A stretch of DNA of 64,000 nt from SZUA-22 sp963751695 (GCA_963751695.1 CAVVVP010000010.1:186001-250000), one strand, 5' to 3'; positions 8,729 through 17,101 are shown, numbered from the stretch's first letter. Notes: a model not told the origin generated them from the letters alone. A program made the numbers and translations.

Positions 8729-9457
8729 TTATTTAAGTTGTGAAGCGGAATCTCTATCTAGATACAACCATGTACTTGAATGGGACTGTAAGATTGAAGC
8801 TGGGATCATAGGGCTGATTTCACCTTCAATTGAATGTTTTACCGCCCAAGCTTTTCTTTTATCTGGGACACTGCAAATAATATTTTTTGATTTTAGTATT
8901 TGTTTAATGGACATGCTTATAGCTTGGTTAGGAACTTCCTCAATTGTCTTGAACCATCCTTCGCCCATCTGTTGCTTTTTACAATCTTCATCTAGATCAA
9001 CAATGAGATAAGGTTTCTCTGTATCAAAGTCTGCAGGTGGATCATTAAAAGCCAAGTGACTGTTCTCCCCTATTCCAACAAAGGCAATATCAATAGGATG
9101 CTTCCTAATCAAATCATCCAATCTATTGCATCCCATCTCAGGATCGTTTTCACCATTAACATAATGAAATTTCTTAATGTTTATTTTATCAGTAAACCTT
9201 TCTTTTAAATATTTTCTGAATGATGCTGGATGTGATAATTGAATCCCTATATATTCATCTAAATGAAACGCAGTAACTTGACTCCACTCAACCTCTTCTA
9301 ATACAAGTGATTTCAGCATTTCAAATTGAGAAGTACCCGTGGCAACAATTATGTTCGCGTAACCTTTTTCAGCTATCGTCTCGTTAATAAGTTCACTTCC
9401 TTTCGAAGCTGCTTTTTCCCCAAGTTCATCTTTAGTATTCGATATAATTACTTCCAC
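8729..9457 (-). CDS. NagB-like glucosamine-6-phosphate deaminase/isomerase family protein
   Basis: A 242-residue sugar-phosphate isomerase of the NagB/6-phosphogluconolactonase fold. FHLDEYIG (D67, E68) matches the NagB FNMDEYxG motif and H134 matches the catalytic histidine. The motif around it reads GENSHLAFNDPP, whereas classical NagB has DGHIAFNEP, so the catalytic Asp is Asn132 and the Glu is Asp139. It is therefore a divergent family member and may act on a different sugar phosphate. It lies 24 bases upstream of the GH109-like gene and 8 bases downstream of the glycerophosphodiesterase. Confidence 0.75.
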   Translation of the reverse strand: MEVIISNTKDELGEKAASKGSELINETIAEKGYANIIVATGTSQFEMLKSLVLEEVEWSQVTAFHLDEYIGIQLSHPASFRKYLKERFTDKINIKKFHYVNGENDPEMGCNRLDDLIRKHPIDIAFVGIGENSHLAFNDPPADFDTEKPYLIVDLDEDCKKQQMGEGWFKTIEEVPNQAISMSIKQILKSKNIICSVPDKRKAWAVKHSIEGEISPMIPASILQSHSSTWLYLDRDSASQLK

Positions 9458-9465
9458 TTATACCT

Positions 9466-10305
9466 CTATTTATTTCTAAGTGTATTTATATATTTTAACA
9501 ATTCTTCTGGATGATCAGTTTGAATTCCATCAATCCCTAATTCAATTATTCTTGCCCATTCCTCTATCGTTCCATCTGCTTCGTCAACAAAAACTTTCAC
9601 ATTATTAATATGAGCTATATTCAAATATTCGGGATTGAATTGAGACATAACCGGTGCTATAACGGATGGTTTATGTAAAAGAATCGTTTCTTCAATTTCG
9701 TCTAAATCTGGATCCGGCATTAGAAAACACTTCTCACATTTTTCTTGGAGAGCTTTAAGTGCATTTGTTCTCGAAACAGGGATATACCAAACTATATTTT
9801 GCTCCATTCCATATTGTTTAACTATCTCAACAAGTTCATCAATATAAGATTCTTTTAGATCTAGGTATATTCCAATTTTATCTTTACATAATTCAAGTAT
9901 CTCTTCAAAAGTTGGAATTCGTTCATCATTCCATTTTGGATCAACACGTTTTCCAATATTGATTTCCTTAAGCTCAGCTAGCGTAAAGTTGTCCACTTTT
10001 CCTTTAACCTCATCAGTGTAAGCGTCTACTGAGGAATTATGTATACTTACGAATTTACCATCCTTAGTTCTTCGAATGTCAACCTCTATAAAATCACAGC
10101 CGAGATCAATAGCTTCTTTGTATGCCGCAAGCGTATTTTCCGGAATTCCATTGTGAGCCCCTCTATGAGCAATAACAAACACTTTCCCATTTTTTGCTGT
10201 TGGATGAATATGTTCAAAAAGGTTTTTATTATTATCTTGTGCTTCAGCATAAAATGCAGATATTGATATACTTACTAGAATCATTAATATAAATTTCATA
10301 TGCAT
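9466..10305 (-). CDS. Exported glycerophosphodiester phosphodiesterase family protein
   Basis: A 279-residue TIM-barrel phosphodiesterase with an N-terminal signal peptide (residues 1 to about 22, ending YAEAQ). The GDPD signature is clear: IAHRGAHNGIPENTLAAYKEA with catalytic His and Arg, then DFIEVDIRRTKDG with metal-binding Glu and Asp, and later a second acidic motif YLDLKE. It hydrolyses glycerophosphodiesters to glycerol-3-phosphate and an alcohol, here in the periplasm. Why it is inside a sugar operon is unclear. It starts 9 bases after the small membrane protein gene. Confidence 0.88.
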   Translation of the reverse strand: MHMKFILMILVSISISAFYAEAQDNNKNLFEHIHPTAKNGKVFVIAHRGAHNGIPENTLAAYKEAIDLGCDFIEVDIRRTKDGKFVSIHNSSVDAYTDEVKGKVDNFTLAELKEINIGKRVDPKWNDERIPTFEEILELCKDKIGIYLDLKESYIDELVEIVKQYGMEQNIVWYIPVSRTNALKALQEKCEKCFLMPDPDLDEIEETILLHKPSVIAPVMSQFNPEYLNIAHINNVKVFVDEADGTIEEWARIIELGIDGIQTDHPEELLKYINTLRNK

Positions 10306-10314
10306 CTGAAATAT

Positions 10315-10485
10315 TTATATTTTTTTATTCATCCAGAAAGGGGCGCTTGCAAACCATAAAAGCGTCCCAAGAATCATAAGTAACTTATTATTCTCCAAGG
10401 AAATAGTTCCCGTAAAAACTAAAACTGATGGAACAATCGTTATAATTAACGCAACTAGTGAAATTACTTTTAGAATACTTCTCAT
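10315..10485 (-). CDS. 56-residue membrane protein translationally coupled to the permease
   Basis: A 56-residue frame starting MRSILKVISL and ending WMNKKI. It has two hydrophobic segments, about residues 5-27 and 35-50, joined by a short polar loop. Its ATG overlaps the stop of the upstream permease as ATGA (10482-10485), the classic arrangement for translational coupling, which strongly supports a real gene. The next gene begins 9 bases after its stop. I do not recognise a family. Small partners of about this size are known for some Na+-coupled transporters (for example MetS of the NSS family), which suggests an accessory subunit. Confidence 0.7.
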   Translation of the reverse strand: MRSILKVISLVALIITIVPSVLVFTGTISLENNKLLMILGTLLWFASAPFWMNKKI

Positions 10486-11885
10486 TTTTTTTCCTCAACA
10501 TTCTTTTTCTGAATTATAAAACTAAATAAAAGATAAAGTGCAGCAGCGACAAACCAACCTGGGAGGCCTAAAAAGAAAACCTCCACTCCAAAGTAGATAT
10601 TCAGCCAAACACTAAAAAGAAGTGTTATGCCCCATGTAAGGGCTACAGCTAAATTAAATGATTTCCCAAATGTCTCGGCATAATATCTCTTAAGTTTTAA
10701 TTTTGGAATTATATATGCATCCATCATTATTACTGCACCCATAGGCATTAAAATTAATCCATAAAGTGCAACAAAGTTTAGAAGCTTCATTACGAGTGCT
10801 GGAAATACTGCTGCAAAGGTTGTTATTAAACCCACCACCATTGTAACTTTCCATGTTTTCCATTTCGGACGAATTGCTTGGAGTGCGAGTCCAGCACGAT
10901 ATATTGTGGGGTTAGCAGTTGTCCATCCAGCAATTATAACAGTAAGTGCCCCAGCAATCCCAGCGGCTCTGTAGGCGACAGGACCAGGAGCGAATTCTGT
11001 ACTGAAATTTGATTCTTTTAGAAATAGCGCATAGAGAATGCCAGAAGCCATCCATGCTAGATAATGTCCAACGTACATTCCAGCTGCTGAGTTAAATCCA
11101 TAATACCATTTCTTAGCATAGCGTAAAATTGAAAGATCTGCCATTCCTATATGCATTGCCATATTTGCGAACCAAGCAAAGAACATAATGTGCCAAAATG
11201 TAAATTGACTTTGGCCTTCAAGTGGAGTACCAGTCCAAATTGTATCATTTGCTATTACCCAAAATTCAGAAATTGAAGTAACACCAAGTTCAGGAAGAAC
11301 TGCAATGGCAGAAGCAATAAATACCAAAATCATCCAAGGAGCAGCAATGTTCGCAAATTTTGATACCAGATTATATCCAAACATTGCAACTAGTGTTGTT
11401 GCTGATCCAACGGCAACTACAGCAACGATCCATCCTATACTGTTAGGTAGCCAGTCATTCAGCGTTGGCATTGCAAGGCCAAATGGAATACCAACTGCAG
11501 TTGCAGAAACAGCGATCATTGAGCCAGCTAGGAAACAGAACATTAAAGCATTTACTAAGTTGTATACTGTTGTAACTTTTTTACCGCTGATCTTCTCCAA
11601 TAAATAGTAGAGTGTAATTCTTTCCTTAACAGCAATTGGGCCAGTTAAAAATGCCCAACTTAAAACTGCAAGCAGATTTCCGAATAATAATCCCATAATT
11701 AAATCACTTGCAGTTACACCATGCGCAACGAATAATGGACCAATTACAAATTCAGTCCCCGCTGTATGCTCTCCAGCATACATTCCAAGAAAACTCTTCC
11801 AATTCTTTAATTTATTCTTAGGAACCGGTTCCCTTTCAAATTCTTCTACAGAATCAAGTTGTTGAGCAATTTTGGATTGTGACAT
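10482..11885 (-). CDS. NCS1-like (purine-cytosine permease type) cation symporter, possibly for L-rhamnose
   Basis: A 467-residue inner-membrane protein with about 12 helices after a hydrophilic N-terminus of some 28 residues. The spacing and text (GIPFGLAMPTL, VSKFANIAAPWMILV, GWTTANPTIYRAGLALQ) resemble the nucleobase:cation symporter-1 family within the APC fold. The gene lies between L-rhamnose isomerase (16 bases upstream) and the coupled 56-residue membrane protein, and no RhaT or ABC rhamnose importer is in the operon. Import of L-rhamnose or a related deoxysugar is therefore inferred from position only; a nucleobase substrate cannot be excluded. Confidence 0.7.
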   Translation of the reverse strand: MSQSKIAQQLDSVEEFEREPVPKNKLKNWKSFLGMYAGEHTAGTEFVIGPLFVAHGVTASDLIMGLLFGNLLAVLSWAFLTGPIAVKERITLYYLLEKISGKKVTTVYNLVNALMFCFLAGSMIAVSATAVGIPFGLAMPTLNDWLPNSIGWIVAVVAVGSATTLVAMFGYNLVSKFANIAAPWMILVFIASAIAVLPELGVTSISEFWVIANDTIWTGTPLEGQSQFTFWHIMFFAWFANMAMHIGMADLSILRYAKKWYYGFNSAAGMYVGHYLAWMASGILYALFLKESNFSTEFAPGPVAYRAAGIAGALTVIIAGWTTANPTIYRAGLALQAIRPKWKTWKVTMVVGLITTFAAVFPALVMKLLNFVALYGLILMPMGAVIMMDAYIIPKLKLKRYYAETFGKSFNLAVALTWGITLLFSVWLNIYFGVEVFFLGLPGWFVAAALYLLFSFIIQKKNVEEKK

Positions 11886-11901
11886 CTATATACTCCAGTA
11901 T

Positions 11902-13164
11902 TTAATTTCTAAAACTTAGAACATCATTTTCGTAATCATGAATAACTTTTAACCATTCTGACTCTGTTGGGACATTGTTCTTTTGACAATAATAATCCCA
12001 TACAGCTCCAACCGGGTATAACTTCTGATCTTCCATAAGTGCAAGTCGGCTTATGTAGTCTCCATTATTCTCAGCTGTTTTTATCAAATTCGGGGATTCA
12101 AGAAGAGCTGTCAGTAAACTTTTAAGAACTGATCTTATTCCCAGCACATAAGCACCAACTCTATTTAGAGATGCATCAAAAAAATCGAGAGCTATATTCG
12201 TTTTCTTATCCAAATTATATCTTACAATTTGAGCAGCAACATCTTTGAGTTCATCGTTGAGAATTGGGATATGATCACTATCCCATCTTACTGCTCGGCT
12301 GAAGTGGAAAAGAATTTCATCTGAAAATTGCATAATTGAACTTATTTTATCTCCTACATCTTCTGATAGGTGAAAATGTCCCATATCCAAACAAACCATC
12401 AAATTTCTTGTGAGTGAATATCCTAAGTAGAACTCATGTGAGCCCACAACATATGATTCACTACCAATTCCAAAAAGCTTACTTTCAACAGCATCTTTAA
12501 TTAATTTGGGAGGATATTCAAATCCAAAAATCTCATCCAAACTTTCTTTTAGTAATTGTCTTGGAGTCCATTTATCGTATCGGATATCTTTCGATCCATC
12601 AGGAATCCACAAATTATGTATGGAAGGCGAATCAAATTCTTTTCCAAAATATACAGTAATATCTCTCGCTCTTTTAACGTGGTCAATCCAGAAGTCTCTT
12701 ATCTCCTTGTTATAATTACTTAGGGTATAACCATCATCTGCTTTTGGATGGGAAAAACAAGTACTGTTGAAATCTAACTTTAACTTATTATTCTTAGCCC
12801 AATCAATCCATCCATCGAAATGTTTGGTTTCGATCTCATTTCTGTCAACTTTCTTACCCTCAAATTCACCGTAGCTCGCATGAAGATTATATCTGTGATT
12901 TCCTGGGATAAGAGAAAAGACTTTTTCCATATCTTTTCTAACTTCATCAATTGTTCGTGCTTTACCGGGATAATTTCCTGTGACTTGTATTCCACCACCT
13001 GAGAGTACTGAATCTGCTGCCTCAAAACCTCCAACATCATCAGCCTGCCAGCAATGAACCGAGATTGAAAATTTTTCTAGTCTGTTAAGAGCAGCATCAA
13101 CATCAATACCTTTAGTATCAAAATACTCTTTTGCATAGTTAAAGGTTGATTCAATTTTTGACAT
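11902..13164 (-). CDS. rhaA: L-rhamnose isomerase
   Basis: A 420-residue Mn-dependent xylose-isomerase-like TIM-barrel enzyme that converts L-rhamnose to L-rhamnulose in the cytoplasm. Diagnostic text includes SISVHCWQADDVGGFE near residue 33, GNYPGKARTIDEVRKDM near residue 62 and NLHASYGEFEGKKVDR near residue 93. The length matches E. coli RhaA (419). It lies 12 bases downstream of the kinase that uses its product. Confidence 0.96.
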   Translation of the reverse strand: MSKIESTFNYAKEYFDTKGIDVDAALNRLEKFSISVHCWQADDVGGFEAADSVLSGGGIQVTGNYPGKARTIDEVRKDMEKVFSLIPGNHRYNLHASYGEFEGKKVDRNEIETKHFDGWIDWAKNNKLKLDFNSTCFSHPKADDGYTLSNYNKEIRDFWIDHVKRARDITVYFGKEFDSPSIHNLWIPDGSKDIRYDKWTPRQLLKESLDEIFGFEYPPKLIKDAVESKLFGIGSESYVVGSHEFYLGYSLTRNLMVCLDMGHFHLSEDVGDKISSIMQFSDEILFHFSRAVRWDSDHIPILNDELKDVAAQIVRYNLDKKTNIALDFFDASLNRVGAYVLGIRSVLKSLLTALLESPNLIKTAENNGDYISRLALMEDQKLYPVGAVWDYYCQKNNVPTESEWLKVIHDYENDVLSFRN

Positions 13165-13176
13165 TTCTAACTCCTA

Positions 13177-14655
13177 CTATAATTTGCTTACAAATAAGAA
13201 CTTTTTGTAGTAGTTTGTCCAGAGATCGTGATCCCTAGGTTCGTATTCGTGTATTGTAAATGAATTTCTAATATATCTCCGAATTTCTTTAAGTGAATTT
13301 ACATCCCCTGATGAAAGTGCCTGAACCATAATATTTCCGGCAGCAGTTCCTTCATCGGGTCCGGCAATTACCTTAACGTTGCATGCATTTGAAATAAACT
13401 GATTAAGTAGTTGGTTTTTCGACCCCCCTCCTACAACATGCAACACCTCTATCGACTCTTCTTTAAATTCTTGGAGTTCTTTTAAATAATATGAGATCTT
13501 AAATGCTAAGTTCTCCAGAATCATTCGTCCAATGGAACCAATGTCATGCGATATAGTTTGTCCGGTGTCTTTAAAATAATCTAAAAGCTCTTGGATCATA
13601 TCTTTAGGATTAAAGAAACGATCACTATCTGGATCAAAATACCCTTGGAATGGTTCGGCAGATTCTGCCAGATCTGTAATTTCTGAATAACTTAATTTCT
13701 CATGCGTTTTTGACCAGCTTAGTCTAGACCTTTGTAATACCCACAATCCAATAATATTTTTTAAGAAACAGATTTTATTCTCAACTCCCCCTTCATTGGT
13801 AAAACTATACTTTTGAGCACTATCAGTTAATATAGGTGTTTTAACTTCAATACCGAGCAATGACCAAGTCCCTGAGCTAAGGTAAGCCCAATTATCCCCA
13901 TCTGCTGGAACTGCTGCAATTGCACTTGCAGTATCGTGACTTCCAACAGCAATTACATCAGTATCATAGATCTTAAGTTCTTTAATTAAACTACTTTTAA
14001 TTCTACCAATCTTCTCAGACGGTAAAATTATTTCCTCGTTAATTTGAATTGGGATATTTAGTTTATTGTATAACGCCTCACTAATTGTTTTTGACTTTGC
14101 CTCCATTAATGAGGTTGTGGTTGAATTTGTATATTCATTATATTTTTGTGTAGTGAGAAAAAAATTAATAAGATCCGGAATCATTAAGAATGATTCAGCC
14201 TTTGCTAAAACTGAAGGATCATTTTTCCGGGAAGCATATAACTGAAATATGGAATTAAATTGGAGGAATTGGATACCAGCAATCTTATAAATGTTTTCTT
14301 TTGAAATTATCTCAAAGACTTCATCCATTATTCCATCAAATCGTTTGTCACGGTACGTTATTGGAGGTTCAATTAACTGATCGTTCTTATCAAGCAGACC
14401 ATAATCAACACCCCAACTATCAACTCCAATACCTTTTGGTTTATTAAAACCTAACTCTGATGCTTTTATAATACCTAATTTAATTTCATCGAAGATAAAT
14501 TCAATATCCCAATATACTGTATTCTTTTTGGTGAACTGTTTTGAGGGAAATCGATGGATCTCTATCATTTCAAGTTTGCTATTTGCAAGAATACCGACAA
14601 TAACTCTTCCACTTTCTGCGCCAAGGTCAATAGCAATGTAATAATTCTCAGGCAA
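13177..14655 (-). CDS. rhaB: Rhamnulokinase
   Basis: A 492-residue FGGY-family sugar kinase that phosphorylates L-rhamnulose. The N-terminal ATPase phosphate-binding loop AIDLGAESGR is at residues 7-16, the substrate-site Asp is in GVDSWGVDYGL, and the C-terminal adenosine motif VVGGGSKNQLLNQF is present. Length and order of motifs match RhaB. It is followed after 12 bases by rhaA and preceded by the acetate-kinase-like gene. Confidence 0.94.
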   Translation of the reverse strand: MPENYYIAIDLGAESGRVIVGILANSKLEMIEIHRFPSKQFTKKNTVYWDIEFIFDEIKLGIIKASELGFNKPKGIGVDSWGVDYGLLDKNDQLIEPPITYRDKRFDGIMDEVFEIISKENIYKIAGIQFLQFNSIFQLYASRKNDPSVLAKAESFLMIPDLINFFLTTQKYNEYTNSTTTSLMEAKSKTISEALYNKLNIPIQINEEIILPSEKIGRIKSSLIKELKIYDTDVIAVGSHDTASAIAAVPADGDNWAYLSSGTWSLLGIEVKTPILTDSAQKYSFTNEGGVENKICFLKNIIGLWVLQRSRLSWSKTHEKLSYSEITDLAESAEPFQGYFDPDSDRFFNPKDMIQELLDYFKDTGQTISHDIGSIGRMILENLAFKISYYLKELQEFKEESIEVLHVVGGGSKNQLLNQFISNACNVKVIAGPDEGTAAGNIMVQALSSGDVNSLKEIRRYIRNSFTIHEYEPRDHDLWTNYYKKFLFVSKL

Positions 14656-14682
14656 GTATTGAGATCCTTAAAATATTAATAT

Positions 14683-15849
14683 TTATTCAGATAATAATCT
14701 TTCTACTTCTTTTGCTACTATTGATTCTTCATTTGTTGGAATAACAGCTATCTTCACTTTTGAATCATCCGATGAAATAATTCCCTCAATAGGATTTATC
14801 TTATTCCGTTCCTGATCTAAAATAATTCCAAGATTGTTCAAATCGCTCAATATCTCAGATCTTAATTTAGGCGATTTTTGTCCCGCGCCTGCTGTCAAGA
14901 CAATACAATCGGCTCCATTTAATATTGCCAGATATTCTCCAACATATCTTTTTACATAATACGCGAATGTCTTAAAAGCTAGGGCAGCATTTTCATTACC
15001 TTTATCCATTTGAGTTTCGATATCTCTAAAGTCGCTAAATCCTTTTGAGATCCCTACTAACCCTCCTTTTGACATCAACAATTCTCTTGCATCTTCTATA
15101 GAAAGGTTTTCTTTCTCCATCATATAAAGTAATGCATACGAATCAAGATCACCGACTCTATTTGAATTCAACAGTCCGCTTTGTGGTGACATTCCCATCG
15201 ATGTATCAACTGACCAACCATTTTTAATCGCACAAACTGACGAACTACCACCTAGATGACATGATATCACTTTGTCAGCATTATATAGTTCCTTCGCACG
15301 TTGTCCAATATATCTATGTGAAGCACCATGAAATCCATATTTTCGAATACCATGTTTTTCGTAAAGATCGTATGGAATTCCATATAGAAATGCTTCCGGA
15401 GGAATATTTTTGTGAAAATGAGTTTCAAATAATCCAATCATCGGAGTGGTCTTAAGAAGTTTCTTGAAAACTGAGATTGCAGTTATATATACGTCCGTAT
15501 GTACTGGAGCAAGGGAACGGTATTCTTCCATTGCTGACAGAATATCATCTGTAAGTTCAACACATCCAGAGATATCTTTTGCATGAACAGTTTTAAATCC
15601 TACAGCATCAATATCTTTAATAGAATAATAATTTTTGAGAGCATCAAGTACAACTTCTACTGCAGCAAAATAATCTTTAATTTCTAGAACTTCTTTATGA
15701 GCATCTTTATTTGGAAAGGAGTAAGTGAAAATTGCATCTTTCTGACCAATTCGTTCAATAGAGGATTGGAAGAGAACTGACATATCAGATGATTCATAAA
15801 ACTTGCACTTATAAGATGTACTTCCAGGATTAGATATAAGTATTTTCAT
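14683..15849 (-). CDS. Acetate/propionate kinase family protein (divergent)
   Basis: A 388-residue ASKHA-fold kinase clearly of the acetate kinase family: N7, H117 (APVH), GIRKYGFHGASHRY around H174, DTSMGMSPQSGL, R231 and a final TNEES motif. Compared with the well-studied Methanosarcina enzyme, the carboxylate-binding R91 is replaced by K86 and the catalytic D148 by E142, and the usual HRVVHGG and LHNP motifs read FKTVHAK and VHTD. It may therefore favour a different acyl substrate or work in the ATP-forming direction on a product of lactaldehyde oxidation. No phosphotransacetylase is adjacent. Confidence 0.8.
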   Translation of the reverse strand: MKILISNPGSTSYKCKFYESSDMSVLFQSSIERIGQKDAIFTYSFPNKDAHKEVLEIKDYFAAVEVVLDALKNYYSIKDIDAVGFKTVHAKDISGCVELTDDILSAMEEYRSLAPVHTDVYITAISVFKKLLKTTPMIGLFETHFHKNIPPEAFLYGIPYDLYEKHGIRKYGFHGASHRYIGQRAKELYNADKVISCHLGGSSSVCAIKNGWSVDTSMGMSPQSGLLNSNRVGDLDSYALLYMMEKENLSIEDARELLMSKGGLVGISKGFSDFRDIETQMDKGNENAALAFKTFAYYVKRYVGEYLAILNGADCIVLTAGAGQKSPKLRSEILSDLNNLGIILDQERNKINPIEGIISSDDSKVKIAVIPTNEESIVAKEVERLLSE

Positions 15850-15875
15850 ATCAGTTATAGTATTTTGAATTCCAA

Positions 15876-16667
15876 TTACTTCAACTTAGCGAGTACTTCT
15901 TCTGTAATCTCCCTTATTGTTTCATCAGAAATATGATTTGGTTTATTAATTTTTAAAGTTTCAATCAATGGATTTTGCGATGATGGCATTGGGGAAGCAT
16001 CACATGTCGCAATTCTACCAGGAATATTGAACTTATCTCTTAGTGTCATTAGTCTATCTCTTTCATCCTCAGGCAATACATTCAGATTACCAAGTTGAAT
16101 TGCATTCCACACAATTTTGGCAGTGTGTTCTAATGTCTCCATTTTATAATAGGCAGATAAAAGATCAGTGCCAAGAGTTAGTGCACCATGGTTTTCAAGC
16201 AATACTGCATCAGATGTTTTAATATGTGGTCTAATGTTGTCAGGCAGTTCATCAGTTGATGGAAGTCCATATTTTGCCGTTGGAACCGCGCCTATTATAA
16301 TAATGGCTTCTGGAAGCACACATTTATCAAGTGGAATTCCAGCAACAGCAAAACTCGTACAGAATGGTGGATGAGAATGAACTACAGCATTAATATCTGG
16401 CCTCTCCTTATAAATATCAATGTGCATTTTAATTTCACTAGAAGGCCGATACTTCGAGCTACCTGAGAGTACTTTCCCGTCATAGTCAACCTTCATTATC
16501 ATGTCTGTTGTCATAAAACCTTTACTAATTCCGGTAGGAGTGGCTAGCAGTTCATTCTCATTTAAGCGATATGAGAAATTCCCATCATTTGCAGCAACGT
16601 ATCCTCTTTGCCAGATTCGGTGACCGATTTCAACAAAAACTTTTTTTAATTCCCATTCACTTATCAT
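15876..16667 (-). CDS. FucA-type class II aldolase (rhamnulose/fuculose-1-phosphate aldolase)
   Basis: A 263-residue zinc-dependent class II aldolase/adducin-family enzyme that would split L-rhamnulose-1-phosphate into dihydroxyacetone phosphate and L-lactaldehyde. Catalytic E78 and zinc ligands H97, H99 and H160 have exactly the spacing of E. coli FucA (E73, H92, H94, H155), not that of RhaD. The gene opens the operon and has a strong AAGGAG six bases before the ATG. The C-terminal 45 residues extend beyond FucA. Fuculose-1-phosphate could be a second substrate. Confidence 0.85.
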   Translation of the reverse strand: MISEWELKKVFVEIGHRIWQRGYVAANDGNFSYRLNENELLATPTGISKGFMTTDMIMKVDYDGKVLSGSSKYRPSSEIKMHIDIYKERPDINAVVHSHPPFCTSFAVAGIPLDKCVLPEAIIIIGAVPTAKYGLPSTDELPDNIRPHIKTSDAVLLENHGALTLGTDLLSAYYKMETLEHTAKIVWNAIQLGNLNVLPEDERDRLMTLRDKFNIPGRIATCDASPMPSSQNPLIETLKINKPNHISDETIREITEEVLAKLK

Positions 16668-16699
16668 TATAAGCTCCTTGCAAACATTTTTCTAAATCG

Positions 16700-16733
16700 A
16701 ATTTATAATACACAATACTTGGAATTATTTCCA
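16700..16733 (-). promoter_or_regulatory. Putative promoter/operator of the rhamnose operon
   Basis: On the minus strand a TATTATAAA -10-like element lies near 16701-16709. A short inverted repeat, TGGAA-4-TTCCA (16720-16733), lies 53-66 bases before the aldolase start. It is the only candidate regulatory symmetry in front of the operon, and no regulator gene is present in the cluster. Weak evidence. Confidence 0.3.
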
Positions 16734-16754
16734 CATAACAAAAGAATTAAAACT

Positions 16755-16780
16755 AAAAAAGCCCATCAAATTTGATGGGC
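16755..16780 (-). terminator. Rho-independent terminator after tRNA-Val
   Basis: A perfect palindrome (GCCCATCAAA / TTTGATGGGC, 16761-16780) is followed on the minus strand by six T. It begins seven bases after the 3' end of the tRNA-Val and separates it from the rhamnose operon promoter. Confidence 0.85.
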
Positions 16781-16786
16781 TTATTG

Positions 16787-16861
16787 TGGGAGTACATGGA
16801 TTCGAACCAAGGACCTCCTGCTTGTAAGGCAGGCGCTCTAAACCAACTGAGCTATACTCCC
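16787..16861 (-). tRNA. tRNA-Val (anticodon TAC)
   Basis: A 75-base cloverleaf: acceptor GGGAGTA pairs fully with TACTCCC, discriminator A; D-stem GCTC/GAGC; anticodon stem CCTGC/GCAGG around CTTACAA, with anticodon TAC at 16824-16826; T-loop TTCGAAT. The T-stem CTTGG/CCATG has one T-T mismatch at 50-64. CCA is not encoded. Confidence 0.95.
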
Positions 16862-16944
16862 ATGAGTATTACATAATGTCTTAAAAATAGATGGTAATTA
16901 TAAAACTTTTATTCAAAAGTTACAAGAGATAAATTTAATAATTG

Positions 16945-17017
16945 AACAAGCGAAGGGATTCGAACCCGCGATTATCAGCTTGGGAAGCTGGCACTCTACC
17001 AACTGAGCTACGCTCGC
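16945..17017 (-). tRNA. tRNA-Gly (anticodon CCC), with weakened pairing
   Basis: Read from GCGAGCG at 17017: D-arm GCTC/GAGT, anticodon loop TTCCCAA with anticodon CCC, T-loop TTCGAAT, discriminator T, which is the usual glycine identity base. The acceptor pairs GCGAGCG with CGCTTGT, giving wobble pairs G1-T72 and G3-T70. There are mismatches C27-A43 and C50-T64. It may be a working minor glycine tRNA or one in decay. No CCA is encoded, and I see no clear terminator just after it. Confidence 0.8.
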
Positions 17018-17101
17018 ACTATATATTTAAAAATAAGAAAATGATAATTTATAATTGAAGAGAGATTGATTAAATTTCACTTTCTAATTTTATTGAACTT
17101 T

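Noticed and set aside
16756..16785. Palindrome at 16761-16780 as an operator of the rhamnose operon
   Set aside because: It is followed by a T-run just after tRNA-Val, which is the layout of a terminator.
17066..17101. Upstream TTG start for the M50B-like gene
   Set aside because: The extra 12 residues are hydrophobic and start with TTG; the ATG at 17102 begins a basic N-terminus that fits a membrane protein better.
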